Source of the DNA: Fusobacterium perfoetens ATCC 29250
GTDB lineage: Bacteria; Fusobacteriota; Fusobacteriia; Fusobacteriales; Fusobacteriaceae
Length of the DNA stretch: 59,893 bases
Direction: 5' to 3'
Assembly: GCF_000622245.1 (NCBI RefSeq)
Contig: NZ_JHXW01000014.1
Location: 1-59,893 of the forward strand
The notes beneath the pieces were generated by a model. The model was not told the DNA's origin. It did no database searches and saw nothing but the letters and a program-made list of their open reading frames with translations. Each line of letters opens with the position of its first letter. Within the stretch, counting starts at the first letter, position 1. The position numbers and the translations under genes were made by a program. This document shows positions 1-8,607 of this stretch, one piece after another.

Positions 1-59
<59 letters not shown>

Positions 60-185
60 AACTTTATATTTATTGACTAGGTCAATTATTAACACTTACC
101 GTTATTAAACACCAAAATATGGTTGTTTGCTTGTCATATATCTCTATTCTGTTGTTAATGTCCTTAGTTCCGTATCTCACGGACA
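60..185 (-). other. 16S rRNA leader region
   Basis: Transcribed spacer between the rRNA promoter and mature 16S. It contains a small perfect stem-loop at 72-86 (ATTGAC, loop TAG, GTCAAT), which may take part in pre-rRNA processing or antitermination, and a second weak pairing around 160-184 (GTCC with GGAC). No protein-coding gene is supported here. Confidence 0.5.
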
Positions 186-191
186 AGATTA

Positions 192-220
192 ATTATACCT
201 TAGAAATTAAAATATGTCAA
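192..220 (-). promoter_or_regulatory. Consensus rRNA operon promoter
   Basis: On the minus strand a perfect -35 box TTGACA (220-215), a 17-bp spacer and a perfect -10 box TATAAT (197-192) lie about 130 bases before 16S. The sequence upstream of the -35 is A/T tract DNA (221-255), as expected of an UP element. Both boxes matching consensus fits an rRNA promoter. Confidence 0.88.
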
Positions 221-259
221 CATATTTTTTTATTATTTTTACGAATTTATAGTTTTTCT

Positions 260-1066
260 TTATTTTTCAATACTTTCTATTTTATTTTTTATTTCGTCAT
301 ATGCTTCTTTTCCAAAAATATTTATTAATGTTTCTTTATAAGATTCAATAAATGGTATATATTTTTCTTCATTAAATCCTATTGGATTTTTCTTTCTAAA
401 TATATTTGTAAGTGAAAATTCTTTATTAATACATGGTATTATATAATAATCTTCTATTGTAAAGCCATTTGTAAAATCATCAGGTAAAGTTATATATAAA
501 GTATTTTCATTATCTTCTATAAATATTTCTAGAGGCCATAAAAGACAAACTAATGGTTTATATTGACAAACTTCTTTATAAGACATATTTTTTTCTAAAC
601 ATAAAGAATGTATTCCACAAAGTGTAGCTCTATCTCCTCTTCTATATCCATAAAAACACATCTCAGTTTCTTCTTCTACTTCTTGAATTATTTCTCTTTT
701 TTCTTCTAAATTCAACTCATCATAAAGTTCTTTTTCTTCATAACCTAATTCTTCAACAATATCTATATTTTTTGTTATTTTATTGAAATCTTTTATATTT
801 TCAAAAATAAATTTACGAGTTTTATCTTTTAAAAATGAAGGACTATCTGCACAACAATCATTAGTACAATTAAAGCAATCAAAATTGACTTCTTTTTCAA
901 AAAGTTCATAATCTATATAAGCTGTATACTCTTTATTTTCTATTTCTAAAGTTGTTTTTAATATATCTTTACTTTTAAAATATTTTCTTACTTTTTCTTC
1001 TGCTTCTGTTGACATTTCATAAACTTCTTTTCCTTTTGGGTGATTTAAAAATAAAAAATACTTCAT
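260..1066 (-). CDS. YkgJ/DUF3109-like cysteine-cluster protein
   Basis: A 268-residue soluble protein with no signal peptide or membrane segment. Nine cysteines are arranged as C64-x2-C67-x3-C71-C72, C137, C150-x5-C156, C167 and C174, and the C-terminal cluster reads KPLVCLLWPL, the pattern of the YkgJ/DUF3109 zinc- or iron-chelating families (established family motif; function of those families is poorly known). Start is the ATG preceded by AGGAGG. It is preceded by its own promoter inside the csoR terminator and runs in the same direction as the downstream rRNA operon without a visible terminator between. Metal binding is inferred from cysteine spacing; the role is unknown. Confidence 0.75.
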   Translation of the reverse strand: MKYFLFLNHPKGKEVYEMSTEAEEKVRKYFKSKDILKTTLEIENKEYTAYIDYELFEKEVNFDCFNCTNDCCADSPSFLKDKTRKFIFENIKDFNKITKNIDIVEELGYEEKELYDELNLEEKREIIQEVEEETEMCFYGYRRGDRATLCGIHSLCLEKNMSYKEVCQYKPLVCLLWPLEIFIEDNENTLYITLPDDFTNGFTIEDYYIIPCINKEFSLTNIFRKKNPIGFNEEKYIPFIESYKETLINIFGKEAYDEIKNKIESIEK

Positions 1067-1087
1067 AAATTTCCTCCTAGAAATAAA

Positions 1088-1137
1088 AAAACTTCCTTAA
1101 TTATATATTATTTACTAAAATTAATCAAGGAAGTTTT
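1088..1137 (-). terminator. Terminator after csoR
   Basis: An 11-bp perfect stem pairs 1088-1098 (AAAACTTCCTT) with 1127-1137, with a 28-base loop. In minus-strand reading the stem runs into a T-rich stretch. It ends the copA-csoR transcript. Confidence 0.75.
1100..1128 (-). promoter_or_regulatory. Promoter of the cysteine-cluster gene, nested in the terminator
   Basis: TTGATT (1128-1123), 17-bp spacer, TATAAT (1105-1100) on the minus strand. The -35 box overlaps one arm of the csoR terminator and the -10 box lies in its loop, so the two signals share the same DNA. Confidence 0.65.
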
Positions 1138-1142
1138 ATATT

Positions 1143-1481
1143 TTAAAGCTTTAACATTTTATCTAAAGTATGAATTAACTCTCCTATTATTTTTTCTTCT
1201 TTTCCTGCTTTTATATCATCTACAACACAATGCTTTAAATGTCCTTCAAGAATTAATTTAGAAACTCCCCCTAAAGCAGCTCTTACTGAAGAAATTTGAT
1301 TTAAAATATCATCACAATAAGCGTCTTTTTCTATCATATTGCTTATTCCTTTTACTTGTCCTTCTATTCTATTTAATCTTGTTTTTAGTTTCTTTTTTAT
1401 ATCAGAAGTACAATAATATCCCTTCTTTTCTAAATTACATCCTATATTTCCACAACTACCACATTTATCTTTCTTTTCCAT
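1143..1481 (-). CDS. csoR: CsoR-family copper-sensing repressor
   Basis: A 112-residue all-helical DUF156/CsoR protein that in characterised members tetramerises, binds DNA, and lets go when Cu(I) binds. The Cu(I) ligand set is visible as Cys56, His81 and Cys85 (in YCDDIL and EGHLKHC), with the helix RLNRIEGQVKG typical of the family. An extra N-terminal cluster C7-x2-C10-x4-C15 is present before the core. The start chosen is the ATG at 1481 with AAGGAG six bases upstream; an upstream in-frame TTG lacks a ribosome site. That ribosome site overlaps the copA stop codon, so the two genes are translationally coupled. It probably represses copA through the G-tract operator near 4085. Confidence 0.92.
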   Translation of the reverse strand: MEKKDKCGSCGNIGCNLEKKGYYCTSDIKKKLKTRLNRIEGQVKGISNMIEKDAYCDDILNQISSVRAALGGVSKLILEGHLKHCVVDDIKAGKEEKIIGELIHTLDKMLKL

Positions 1482-1491
1482 TTTTATCTCC

Positions 1492-4062
1492 TTACTTTCC
1501 AAAATTTTTAAGTCTTAAAGCATTAGTTACTACAGAAACAGAACTCATTGCCATAGCTCCCCCAGCTATCATAGGATTTAATAAATGTCCTGTAAAAAGA
1601 TACAATACTCCAGCAGCTATAGGAATTCCTAAACTATTGTATAAAAACGCCCAAAATAAATTTTCTTTTATATTTTTTATTGTTGCTTGACTTAATTTTA
1701 TAGCCAAAACTACATTATTTAAACTTTCTTTAATAAGAACAATGTCAGCACTTTCTATAGCTATATCTGTCCCTGTTCCAATAGCTATCCCGATATCAGC
1801 TTGTGATAAGGCTGGTGAATCATTTATTCCATCTCCTACCATAGCTACATTATAACCTTTTTCCTGTAATTTTTTAACCTCTAAATATTTATCTTCAGGA
1901 CTAACTTCTGATAATACAATATCTATACCTACTTCTTTTCCTATTATTTCAGCAGTTTCTTTTTTATCTCCAGTAATCATTGCAACTTTTATTCCTAATT
2001 CTTTTAATTTTTTTATACATTCTTTTGAATCTTCTTTAATTTTATCTTTTACACCTATAACTCCTATAAATTCTTCATCTATCCCTATATATATTGGAGT
2101 TTTTCCCTCTAATGCTAGTTTATCACCAATTTCATTTTTAAAATTTTTTATTTTTTTATTTAAAAATAATTTTTTATTTCCTATATATATTTTTTTAGAA
2201 TTTATTTCTCCAATAATTCCTTCTCCTGAAATATTAATAAATTCATCTATTTTTTCAGTAATTCCAGAAAAATTATTTTTTTCAAATTCTTTTACTATTG
2301 CTTCACCTAATGGATGTTCAGAATACTTTTCTAATATCCCAACATACTTTAATACTTCTTCTTTTGAGTATTTTAAATTTTCAATTATAAAATCAGTTAC
2401 TGCTGGTTTTCCTTCAGTTATAGTTCCTGTTTTATCAAAAACTATCATATTAATTTTATGAGCTTTTTCTAAAGATTCTCCTGATTTTATTAATATTCCT
2501 AATTCAGCTCCTCTACCAGTTCCAACCATTATAGCTGTTGGAGTAGCTAATCCCAATGAACATGGACAAGCTATTACTAAAACTGAAATAAAAATAGTTA
2601 ATGAAAAAACTTCTTTACTCATTGATAAATGAACTATTTCCAAACTTCCTAGTGTATACCAAATTAAACTAGAAATTATTGCTATGATTATTACTATTGG
2701 AACAAAATATCTTGATATTTCATCTGCTATTTTAGCTATTGGAGCTTTAGATTCTTGAGCATCTTCAACTAATTTTATAATTTTTGAAAGTATTGTATCT
2801 TTTCCTATGGCTGTTGCTTTTATTTTTATTACTCCATTTTTATTTATTGTTGCTCCAAAAACTTTATCTCCAATAATTTTCTTTACAGCTATACTTTCTC
2901 CTGTAAGCATAGATTCATCTATATAAGTATTACCTTCTATAACTTCACCATCAACAGGAATGCTTTCTCCTGGTCTAACTAAAACTATATCCTCTTTTTG
3001 TACTTCTTTTATATCAATAGTAATTAATTGATTATTTTTTACAATAGTTGCTGTTTTAACTTGTAATCCCATTAATTTTTTTATAGCCTCTGAAGTTTTT
3101 CCTTTACTTCTTTTTTCTAATAATTTTCCAAATCTTATAAGAGCTATTATAACTACAGCTGATTCATAATATAAATTGTGAACATATTCTAAGTTTCCAT
3201 TTATTATTTCAAATGTTCCATATAAACTATATAAAAAAGCTGCTCCTGTTCCTAAAGCAATTAACGAATCCATATTAGGAGATTTTCTAAATAGAGAAGA
3301 AAATCCAACTGTATAAAAATTTCTACCTGTTATTAAAATAGGAATTGTTAAAACCAACTGTATTAAAGCATAATTTATAGGATTATATTGTGGACTAATT
3401 ATTTTTGGAAGGGGTAATCCCATCATATGACCCATTGTAACATAAAAAACTATTAAAGCTAAAAATATTGAAATTTTAAATTCTAAAACTTCTTTTTTTT
3501 CTAAATACTCTTTTTTTTCAAAAAATTCTTCTGTAATTTCCTCTTCTTTTATAGCATTATATCCTAATTTATTTATATTTTCTATTATCTTATCTATTTT
3601 TATTTTATTTTCGTCATAAATAAATCTTCCATTATTTGTCGTAAGATTTACTACAACTTCTTCTATACCATCTAATTTTCCTATATTTCTTTCTATATTT
3701 GAAACACAAGCTTGACAATGTATGTTTTCTATTTTTAAAACTTTTTGTGATAATTTTTTAGAAATATTATTTTCTTTAAAAATTGAAGTTTTATTCTCAG
3801 TCTTTATTTCTCTTTTTTCTTCTAATTTATAGTTTTTTTTTATATCTTCTTCAATTTCATTTTCTATTCCATAACCTAATTCTACTAATTTTTCTTCTAT
3901 ATCTTTAACAGTCAATAGATTTTCATCATAAGAAATATCCATTATTTTAGTTGTTAAATCTACTGTAGCTTTTGATACCCCTTTAAAATTCTTAAAATTA
4001 TCTTGGATTTTATTTACACACATTATGCATCCAACACCACTTAACTTAAATTTCTTTTCCAT
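1492..4062 (-). CDS. copA: Copper-exporting P1B-type ATPase CopA
   Basis: An 856-residue membrane ATPase that exports Cu(I) from the cytoplasm. Two N-terminal heavy-metal-associated domains carry CIMC (Cys12/15) and CQAC (Cys116/119). Then come the membrane helices with the CPC ion-binding motif at 499-501 (ACPCSLGLATP), the phosphorylated Asp543 in DKTGT, the SEHPLG nucleotide motif and the GDGINDSPAL hinge. The TM motif CPCSLGLATP fits copper rather than zinc specificity. The ATG start has AAGGAGG upstream. It is first in an operon with csoR. Length suits two-HMA CopA proteins. Confidence 0.95.
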   Translation of the reverse strand: MEKKFKLSGVGCIMCVNKIQDNFKNFKGVSKATVDLTTKIMDISYDENLLTVKDIEEKLVELGYGIENEIEEDIKKNYKLEEKREIKTENKTSIFKENNISKKLSQKVLKIENIHCQACVSNIERNIGKLDGIEEVVVNLTTNNGRFIYDENKIKIDKIIENINKLGYNAIKEEEITEEFFEKKEYLEKKEVLEFKISIFLALIVFYVTMGHMMGLPLPKIISPQYNPINYALIQLVLTIPILITGRNFYTVGFSSLFRKSPNMDSLIALGTGAAFLYSLYGTFEIINGNLEYVHNLYYESAVVIIALIRFGKLLEKRSKGKTSEAIKKLMGLQVKTATIVKNNQLITIDIKEVQKEDIVLVRPGESIPVDGEVIEGNTYIDESMLTGESIAVKKIIGDKVFGATINKNGVIKIKATAIGKDTILSKIIKLVEDAQESKAPIAKIADEISRYFVPIVIIIAIISSLIWYTLGSLEIVHLSMSKEVFSLTIFISVLVIACPCSLGLATPTAIMVGTGRGAELGILIKSGESLEKAHKINMIVFDKTGTITEGKPAVTDFIIENLKYSKEEVLKYVGILEKYSEHPLGEAIVKEFEKNNFSGITEKIDEFINISGEGIIGEINSKKIYIGNKKLFLNKKIKNFKNEIGDKLALEGKTPIYIGIDEEFIGVIGVKDKIKEDSKECIKKLKELGIKVAMITGDKKETAEIIGKEVGIDIVLSEVSPEDKYLEVKKLQEKGYNVAMVGDGINDSPALSQADIGIAIGTGTDIAIESADIVLIKESLNNVVLAIKLSQATIKNIKENLFWAFLYNSLGIPIAAGVLYLFTGHLLNPMIAGGAMAMSSVSVVTNALRLKNFGK

Positions 4063-4072
4063 TTTACCTCCT

Positions 4073-4123
4073 TATAGGATACCCCCCTACTGTATTTTAA
4101 CATACAATTTGATATAATGTCAA
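4073..4123 (-). promoter_or_regulatory. copA promoter with CsoR-type G-tract operator
   Basis: Minus-strand TTGACA (4123-4118) and TAAAAT (4099-4094), 18-bp spacer. Directly downstream, 4095-4073, is a site with six consecutive Gs flanked by TA-rich arms (GTAGGGGGGTATCCTATA), striking in this AT-rich DNA and like the G-tract operators of the CsoR/RcnR family (established). A related site lies at 17113-17131. Confidence 0.78.
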
Positions 4124-4137
4124 GAATGTATAAAAAT

Positions 4138-4182
4138 AAAAAGTTAAACAAATCTATTCAAAATAAATTTATTTAACTTTTT
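4138..4182. terminator. Terminator after disA
   Basis: Perfect 11-bp stem: 4138-4148 (AAAAAGTTAAA) pairs with 4172-4182, with T-rich flanks in both directions. On the minus strand it closes the long fab-to-disA block and insulates the copA promoter. Confidence 0.75.
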
Positions 4183-4187
4183 TATTC

Positions 4188-5252
4188 TTATTTATCTAAT
4201 TCTACTGTAAATTTTAATCTTTCTATCCCTTTTTTTATAGCATTAGCTTTAAATTTACTTATTCCTTTAATTTCTACAAGCTCATCTATGCTTGCTTCTT
4301 GAATTTTTGGTAATTCTCCAAATTTTTCTACTAAAGTTTCTATATCTCTATCATTTAATTTCCCGAACTTGCTAAGAATACGATATCCTTTAGGAGTTAT
4401 TGTATTATCTAGTTTTGAAACTGTTTTTCCTAGACCTAATATTCCTGCTATTTTTGTTGTATCGAATATATCTACATCTTCTATTTCTCCCAATTCTTTT
4501 TTTACTCTTTCTATATCTTCATCTTCGTCACCTTTTAAATAATAATCACTTAAAAGTTCATCTTCTTCCTCTTCTATTCCTTTTAACAAATCTTCTAATT
4601 GAAGATTTATTAATTTTCCTTCATCACCTAATTCTTGAATACATTCATACACATATTTTTTTATTCTTTTTAACATCTCAAATTTTTGTAAAACTTCACA
4701 AACATCTTCTACTGTTACCATATCATCTAATTCTAATATAGTAAGATTTCCTAACCCTTGTTCCAATACTTTTGTATATCTTTCAACTGTATTTAAAGCT
4801 TGAGAAGCTTCGTTTGTAAGTTCTAATAAACTTTTTAATTTATAACGTTCTTCGCCTTTATATAAAGTTAATACTCTTTTTCTTTCTGAAATTGCTATGA
4901 CTAACCTATTTTTTAATTGTTTTGCTGCTCTTTGAGCTGTTCTATGTCTTGTTCCACTTTCATCTGTTGTATACTCTATATTAGGCTGTAAATGAACATT
5001 AGCATATAAAATTTTAGAAACTTTTTCATCTAATATTATGGCTCCATCCATTTTAGATAATTCAAATAATCTTTCTGGTGTATATTCACACTCTAAAAAA
5101 AATCCCCCATCTATTATCTTTTGAACTTCACTATCCATTCCAACTACTATTAAAGCTCCTTTACTTCCATCTAGTATATTATCTAATCCTTCTCTTAATT
5201 TTGTACCTGGTTGAACTAAATTAAAGACATCTAACATTTTCTCTCTATTCAT
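4188..5252 (-). CDS. disA: DNA integrity scanning diadenylate cyclase DisA
   Basis: 354 residues, near the usual 357 of DisA. It makes c-di-AMP from two ATP and links this to DNA branch structure. The N-terminal DAC domain shows the DGA motif (SKMDGAIIL) and the catalytic RHRTA motif (SGTRHRTAQRAAK); a helical linker and a C-terminal helix-hairpin-helix domain (LVEIKGISKFKANAIKKGI) follow. ATG start with AGAAAGGA upstream. It sits three bases after radA, the common radA-disA pairing, and is last in the block before a terminator. Confidence 0.95.
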   Translation of the reverse strand: MNREKMLDVFNLVQPGTKLREGLDNILDGSKGALIVVGMDSEVQKIIDGGFFLECEYTPERLFELSKMDGAIILDEKVSKILYANVHLQPNIEYTTDESGTRHRTAQRAAKQLKNRLVIAISERKRVLTLYKGEERYKLKSLLELTNEASQALNTVERYTKVLEQGLGNLTILELDDMVTVEDVCEVLQKFEMLKRIKKYVYECIQELGDEGKLINLQLEDLLKGIEEEEDELLSDYYLKGDEDEDIERVKKELGEIEDVDIFDTTKIAGILGLGKTVSKLDNTITPKGYRILSKFGKLNDRDIETLVEKFGELPKIQEASIDELVEIKGISKFKANAIKKGIERLKFTVELDK

Positions 5253-5255
5253 ATA

Positions 5256-6635
5256 CTAAATCCTTTCTAAAAACTCATCTAAGTTTTTAAGATAAATTAA
5301 TTTTAAATTATATTGTTTTTTTTCTATTTCTTTTCTATTACTTTCTGGAACATAAACACCTTTAAATCCTAATTTTTCTAATTCTCTTAATCTTTTATCA
5401 ATAAAAAAGACTTTTCTTATTTCACCTCTTAACCCTAATTCTCCTATAGCTGCTATCTTTTGGCTTATTTCTACATTTTTATAAACTGATAATAATGATA
5501 TTAAAACTCCTAAATCAGCTGATGGGTCTTTTATTGATAAGCCTCCAGGAATATTGACAAAAACATCTTTATTCCCCAAATTTATCCCCATTCTTTTTTC
5601 TCCAATGGCCATTAAAATTTGTATTCTATTTCTATCAAATCCTTGAACAACCCTTTTAGGTATTCCTATAGGATTTCCTTCTGTTATAAGAGTTTGTATT
5701 TCTAATAAAAATACTTTTGTTCCTTCTAAAACAGGAACTATTATACTACCAATATTTTTTTCATTTCTTTCACTTATAAAATATTCAGAAGAATTTTGAA
5801 TTTCTTTTAATCCATCTTCTTCCATACTAAATATCGCTATCTCATTAGTTGAACCAAATCTATTTTTTTCACTTCTAAGTATTCTATAAAAAAGTCCCTC
5901 TTCTCCTTCAAAATTAAAAACTGCATCTACCATATGTTCTAACATTTTAGGTCCTGCAACTTTTCCATCTTTTGTTATGTGTCCAACTATAAAAAAACAT
6001 ATATTATTTTTTTTAGCTACATCTACTATTTTTAAAGTAGCTTCACGAATCTGAGTTGGAGCTCCTGCTGTAGATTCACTATTTTCACTAAATAAAGTTT
6101 GAATAGAATCCACTATAACTACTTTTGGTTTTTTGATAGCAACATACTCATAAATCTTATCAATATTAGTTTCTGAAATTAAAAATAATTTATTATTTTT
6201 AATTCCTAATCTTTCTCCTCTATTTTTTATTTGAGCTAATGATTCTTCTCCTGAAATATAAAAGACTTCTCCATATCTTGTATACTCATTAGCCATTTGT
6301 AATAATAAAGTAGATTTTCCTATTCCTGGATTTCCAGTCAATAAAATAACTTCTCCTTGAACAAGCCCTCCACCTAATATCCTATCAAATTCTTTGACTC
6401 TAGTTTTATATCGAAAGTTATCTTCCATTTCAATTTCATTAAAAGAAATTATTTTTTTATTTATTTCTTCTTCTGAAAATATTTGTTTTGTAATTTTTTT
6501 ATTTCCAACATTTATATCTTTTTCTTCTTCAATTTCTAGGCTTCCCCATTCTCCACAATTTGGACATTTCCCAAGCCATTTTACACTTTTGTATCCACAT
6601 TCTTTACAAATATACATAGAATTTTCTTTTTTCAT
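5256..6635 (-). CDS. radA: DNA repair/recombination ATPase RadA
   Basis: 459 residues, as in RadA/Sms proteins. It promotes branch migration in recombinational repair. In order: a four-Cys zinc finger (C10, C13, C24, C27), a RecA-like ATPase core with Walker A GNPGIGKST near residue 101, the RadA-specific KNRFG motif (SEKNRFGSTNE), and a C-terminal Lon-like domain (GGLSIKDPSADLGVL). The ATG has AAAGGGGG close upstream. It lies between coaD and disA, all in one direction with tiny gaps. Confidence 0.96.
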   Translation of the reverse strand: MKKENSMYICKECGYKSVKWLGKCPNCGEWGSLEIEEEKDINVGNKKITKQIFSEEEINKKIISFNEIEMEDNFRYKTRVKEFDRILGGGLVQGEVILLTGNPGIGKSTLLLQMANEYTRYGEVFYISGEESLAQIKNRGERLGIKNNKLFLISETNIDKIYEYVAIKKPKVVIVDSIQTLFSENSESTAGAPTQIREATLKIVDVAKKNNICFFIVGHITKDGKVAGPKMLEHMVDAVFNFEGEEGLFYRILRSEKNRFGSTNEIAIFSMEEDGLKEIQNSSEYFISERNEKNIGSIIVPVLEGTKVFLLEIQTLITEGNPIGIPKRVVQGFDRNRIQILMAIGEKRMGINLGNKDVFVNIPGGLSIKDPSADLGVLISLLSVYKNVEISQKIAAIGELGLRGEIRKVFFIDKRLRELEKLGFKGVYVPESNRKEIEKKQYNLKLIYLKNLDEFLERI

Positions 6636-6646
6636 TATACCCCCTT

Positions 6647-7141
6647 TTATTTTGGAGCATATATTTTTCCTCTTTCCAATACTTTTTTAGCTATTTTTTC
6701 ATCAACATAACACTCTACTTTTCCACCATATCTAGCTATTTCTCTAGCTGCTGTAGAACTTGTATGAATATATTCTTTCATAGCTGGAATAAATACTGTA
6801 TCGACTTTTTTATCAGAAATCATATAATTTCCATCAGCAAAATATAATTCTAAGGCACAATCCTCTTGATTTCTAACTCCTCTTACAATAAAAGTAATAT
6901 CTTTTTCTATTAAATAATTTACAATAAGTCCTGAATAATTATCAATCTCTATATTATCATAATCTTTTAATAATTCTTTTACCATTTCTGTTCTCTCTTC
7001 TAAAGAAAACCAATATTTTTTTTCACTATTATTGCAAACAACTACTATTAATTTATCGAACATCTGAGCTGCTCTTTTTATTACATCCTGATGTCCTAAA
7101 GTTATTGGGTCAAAACTTCCAGAATATACCCCAATCTTCAT
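6647..7141 (-). CDS. coaD: Phosphopantetheine adenylyltransferase CoaD
   Basis: 164 residues, the normal size. It transfers AMP to 4'-phosphopantetheine in coenzyme A synthesis. The nucleotidyltransferase signature GSFDPITLGHQDVI (T/HxGH) is at residues 8-21, and the second motif reads YIHTSSTAAREI (the ISST type). ATG preceded by AGGAGGAAAA. It follows rng by eight bases in the same operon; supply of CoA next to the ACP and fatty-acid genes is consistent with a shared lipid-precursor theme. Confidence 0.95.
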   Translation of the reverse strand: MKIGVYSGSFDPITLGHQDVIKRAAQMFDKLIVVVCNNSEKKYWFSLEERTEMVKELLKDYDNIEIDNYSGLIVNYLIEKDITFIVRGVRNQEDCALELYFADGNYMISDKKVDTVFIPAMKEYIHTSSTAAREIARYGGKVECYVDEKIAKKVLERGKIYAPK

Positions 7142-7149
7142 TTTTCCTC

Positions 7150-8607
7150 CTATTTTTCCAACGAAATTTCATATTCAAATATTTCTTCTTCTTCAAAAAT
7201 TATTTGCTTATTTTTATTTTTCATATATTCATTTATAAAATCTATATATACTTCTCTTATTATTTTTAAAACTTCTTTTTTAGTTTTTACATATATTTTT
7301 TGGATATCTTTGTCCAAAGAAATTTCTTTTAACTCTTTTAGTAATTCTTTTACTATTGTTTCCGAAGATTTTATTTTCCCTTTTCCTTTACACAAAGGAC
7401 ATTCTTCTTCATAAAAATAACTTAAATGTCTTCCAACTCTTTTTCTTGTCATTTCAACAAGTCCTAAATCAGTAAAATGAACTATATTATTCTTTATTCT
7501 ATCTCTACCTAATTCTGCTCCAAGTTGTTGTAAAACTAATTCTTTATCCTCTTCCAATTTCATATCTATAAAATCTATAATAATTATTCCACTAAGATTT
7601 CTAAGTCTTAATTGTCTTGGAATTTCTCTTGCTGCTTCTAAATTAGTATTTAAAACAGTCCTTTCTAAGTTATAACTTCCTGTATTTTTTCCTGTATTAA
7701 CATCTATGCTTACTAAAGCTTCCGTTTTTTCTATAACTAAATATCCACCACAATCTAACCATACTTCTTTTTCTAAAGCATTTTTTATTTCTATATTTAT
7801 ATTATATTCATCAAAAATATCTTTATCTTTTAAATATAATTTTATTTTAGCTTTTATATTATTTTCATTAAATGTGTTTAAGTAGTCTATAATTTCTAAA
7901 TAAACTTTTTCATTATCAACAATTACTTCATCTATTGTATCATTTAATATATCTCTTAATATAGTAGTTACAATATCATTATCATTATATAAAATTTCTC
8001 CATCTTTAGCTTTGGAAATCTTCTTTTCTATCTCTTCCCATTTTTTCACAAGGTAATTTATTTCTTTTTCAAATCTTTCAATCGTTTTTCCTTCAGCTGC
8101 TGTTCTTATTATCACCCCCATTTTAGAAGGTTTTATCTTTAAAAAAATTTCTTCTAATCTTTTTCTTTCTTCCTCATCTTTTATTTTTTTAGAAATTGCT
8201 AAATGATCATTATTAGGCATTAATACTAAATATTTTCCAGGAATAGTAAAATTAGTTGTTACCCTAGCTCCTTTATTCCCACGAGGAACATTTAAAACTT
8301 GAACAACAACTTTATCTCCTACTGTAAGTAATTCTTCTATTGTCTTATTACTATTTACTAACCCATTCAAATATTTTTCTTCAAACTCTCTCAAATCATC
8401 TATAAAAAGAAATGAATTTTTTTCTAATCCAATATCTACAAAAGCTGATTCCATTCCTGGTAATACATTGGCTACCTTTCCTTTATAAATATTTTTTATT
8501 ATATTAGATTCATCATTTCTCTCATTAAATATTTCTACTACTTTATCATCTTCGATTATAGCAGCTCTTTTTTGAAAGTCATTAACACTTATTACTATTT
8601 TGTTCAC
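7150..8607 (-). CDS. rng: Ribonuclease G/E family endoribonuclease
   Basis: 485 residues, the size of RNase G (489 in E. coli) rather than RNase E. The N-terminal S1 RNA-binding domain (NIYKGKVANVLPGMESAFVDIG) is followed by the RNase H-like catalytic part with the Mg-binding SIDVNTGKNTG and IIIDFIDM segments, and the zinc-link CPLC motif. The start is taken as GTG at 8607, because AGGTGAG lies five bases upstream and gives the usual VNKIVISVN beginning; a GTG nine bases further upstream has no ribosome site. It overlaps the radical SAM gene by 26 bases. Confidence 0.92.
   Translation of the reverse strand: MNKIVISVNDFQKRAAIIEDDKVVEIFNERNDESNIIKNIYKGKVANVLPGMESAFVDIGLEKNSFLFIDDLREFEEKYLNGLVNSNKTIEELLTVGDKVVVQVLNVPRGNKGARVTTNFTIPGKYLVLMPNNDHLAISKKIKDEEERKRLEEIFLKIKPSKMGVIIRTAAEGKTIERFEKEINYLVKKWEEIEKKISKAKDGEILYNDNDIVTTILRDILNDTIDEVIVDNEKVYLEIIDYLNTFNENNIKAKIKLYLKDKDIFDEYNINIEIKNALEKEVWLDCGGYLVIEKTEALVSIDVNTGKNTGSYNLERTVLNTNLEAAREIPRQLRLRNLSGIIIIDFIDMKLEEDKELVLQQLGAELGRDRIKNNIVHFTDLGLVEMTRKRVGRHLSYFYEEECPLCKGKGKIKSSETIVKELLKELKEISLDKDIQKIYVKTKKEVLKIIREVYIDFINEYMKNKNKQIIFEEEEIFEYEISLEK

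Noticed and set aside
119-328. Open frame on the plus strand over the rRNA leader and the end of the cysteine-cluster gene
   Set aside because: It covers the rRNA promoter and overlaps a well-supported minus-strand gene; composition is that of AT-rich antisense with no ribosome site.
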